55,906 nt of DNA from Burkholderiales bacterium. Its GTDB lineage: Bacteria > Pseudomonadota > Gammaproteobacteria > Burkholderiales > Burkholderiaceae_C. Shown in pieces: positions 55,337 to 55,906 of this stretch. Position 1 is the first letter of the stretch, and every line of letters begins with the position of its first letter. The translations under genes were made by a program, and so were the position numbers. Under the pieces are notes generated by a model. It was not told the DNA's origin. It searched no databases and saw only the letters and a program-made list of their open reading frames with translations. The stretch spans positions 1 through 55,906 of the forward strand of contig JAPLPK010000193.1 of NCBI GenBank assembly GCA_026400275.1. Direction: 5' to 3'.

Positions 55337-55906
<570 letters not shown>

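Overview
The window is high-GC bacterial chromosome with tightly packed genes and looks like a betaproteobacterium of the family Comamonadaceae, possibly Rhodoferax or Polaromonas-like. Four things point there: flhDC as flagellar master regulator, the rhodanese-grxC-secB-gpsA order, a fused uraD-allC purine gene, and a palindromic interspersed repeat (TAGCT..GCGC..GCGC..GGCC-T-rich) in about a dozen copies, which I recall as typical of this family. No rRNA, tRNA, CRISPR array, insertion sequence or phage gene was seen.

Layout. 1-4747: the distal part of an L-rhamnose uptake and use operon (ABC ATPase, two permeases, mutarotase, FGGY kinase), in the order of the rhizobial rhaTPQUK operon. 4748-5601: an FMN riboswitch ahead of a type II-like lumazine synthase (ribH). 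5614-6496: flhC and flhD. 6694-9040: gpsA, secB, grxC and a membrane-anchored rhodanese, all on the minus strand. 9151-15711: plus-strand housekeeping genes (gpmA, a C-terminal processing protease, moeB-like, SulP transporter) and a diguanylate cyclase paired with a MinD/FlhG-like ATPase. 15724-17795: a DUF429 protein, and folE followed 4 bases later by a BLUF blue-light sensor. 18340-26274: purine (urate) catabolism on both strands around a GntR regulator: puuD, xdhC, uraH, puuE, uraD-allC fusion and an M20 peptidase. 26378-30355: a FadL-type porin, a decayed copy of the 3' end of the M20 gene, and maeB. 30475-33067: a NitT/TauT-type ABC transporter. 33217-39973: a light and redox group with HiPIP, a DUF2256 mini-protein, an iron-sulfur photolyase, a short photolyase with an extra C-terminal domain, an SDR lacking the usual catalytic tyrosine, a PEP-CTERM protein and a class I-like photolyase. 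40111-49540: an M14 peptidase lipoprotein, zapE and the 2-oxoglutarate dehydrogenase operon sucA-sucB-lpdA. 49811-55906: two small hydrolases, then a sulfur/methionine group (metQ, metI, metN, TOBE protein, metY, partial ssuB).

Two themes cut across the regions. The first is flavin and pterin photobiology: an FMN-riboswitch-controlled ribH, folE next to a BLUF sensor, and three distinct photolyase/cryptochrome-family genes. The second is the palindromic repeat. It lies between genes as a terminator-like hairpin, but it has also entered coding sequence: it supplies internal residues of gpsA and puuD, probably residues of one photolyase, and the C-terminal tails of metY and an ABC substrate-binding protein. 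The strongest candidate for something undescribed is the short photolyase with a C-terminal domain that may be a permuted antenna domain. The in-frame protein tails made from the repeat come next.
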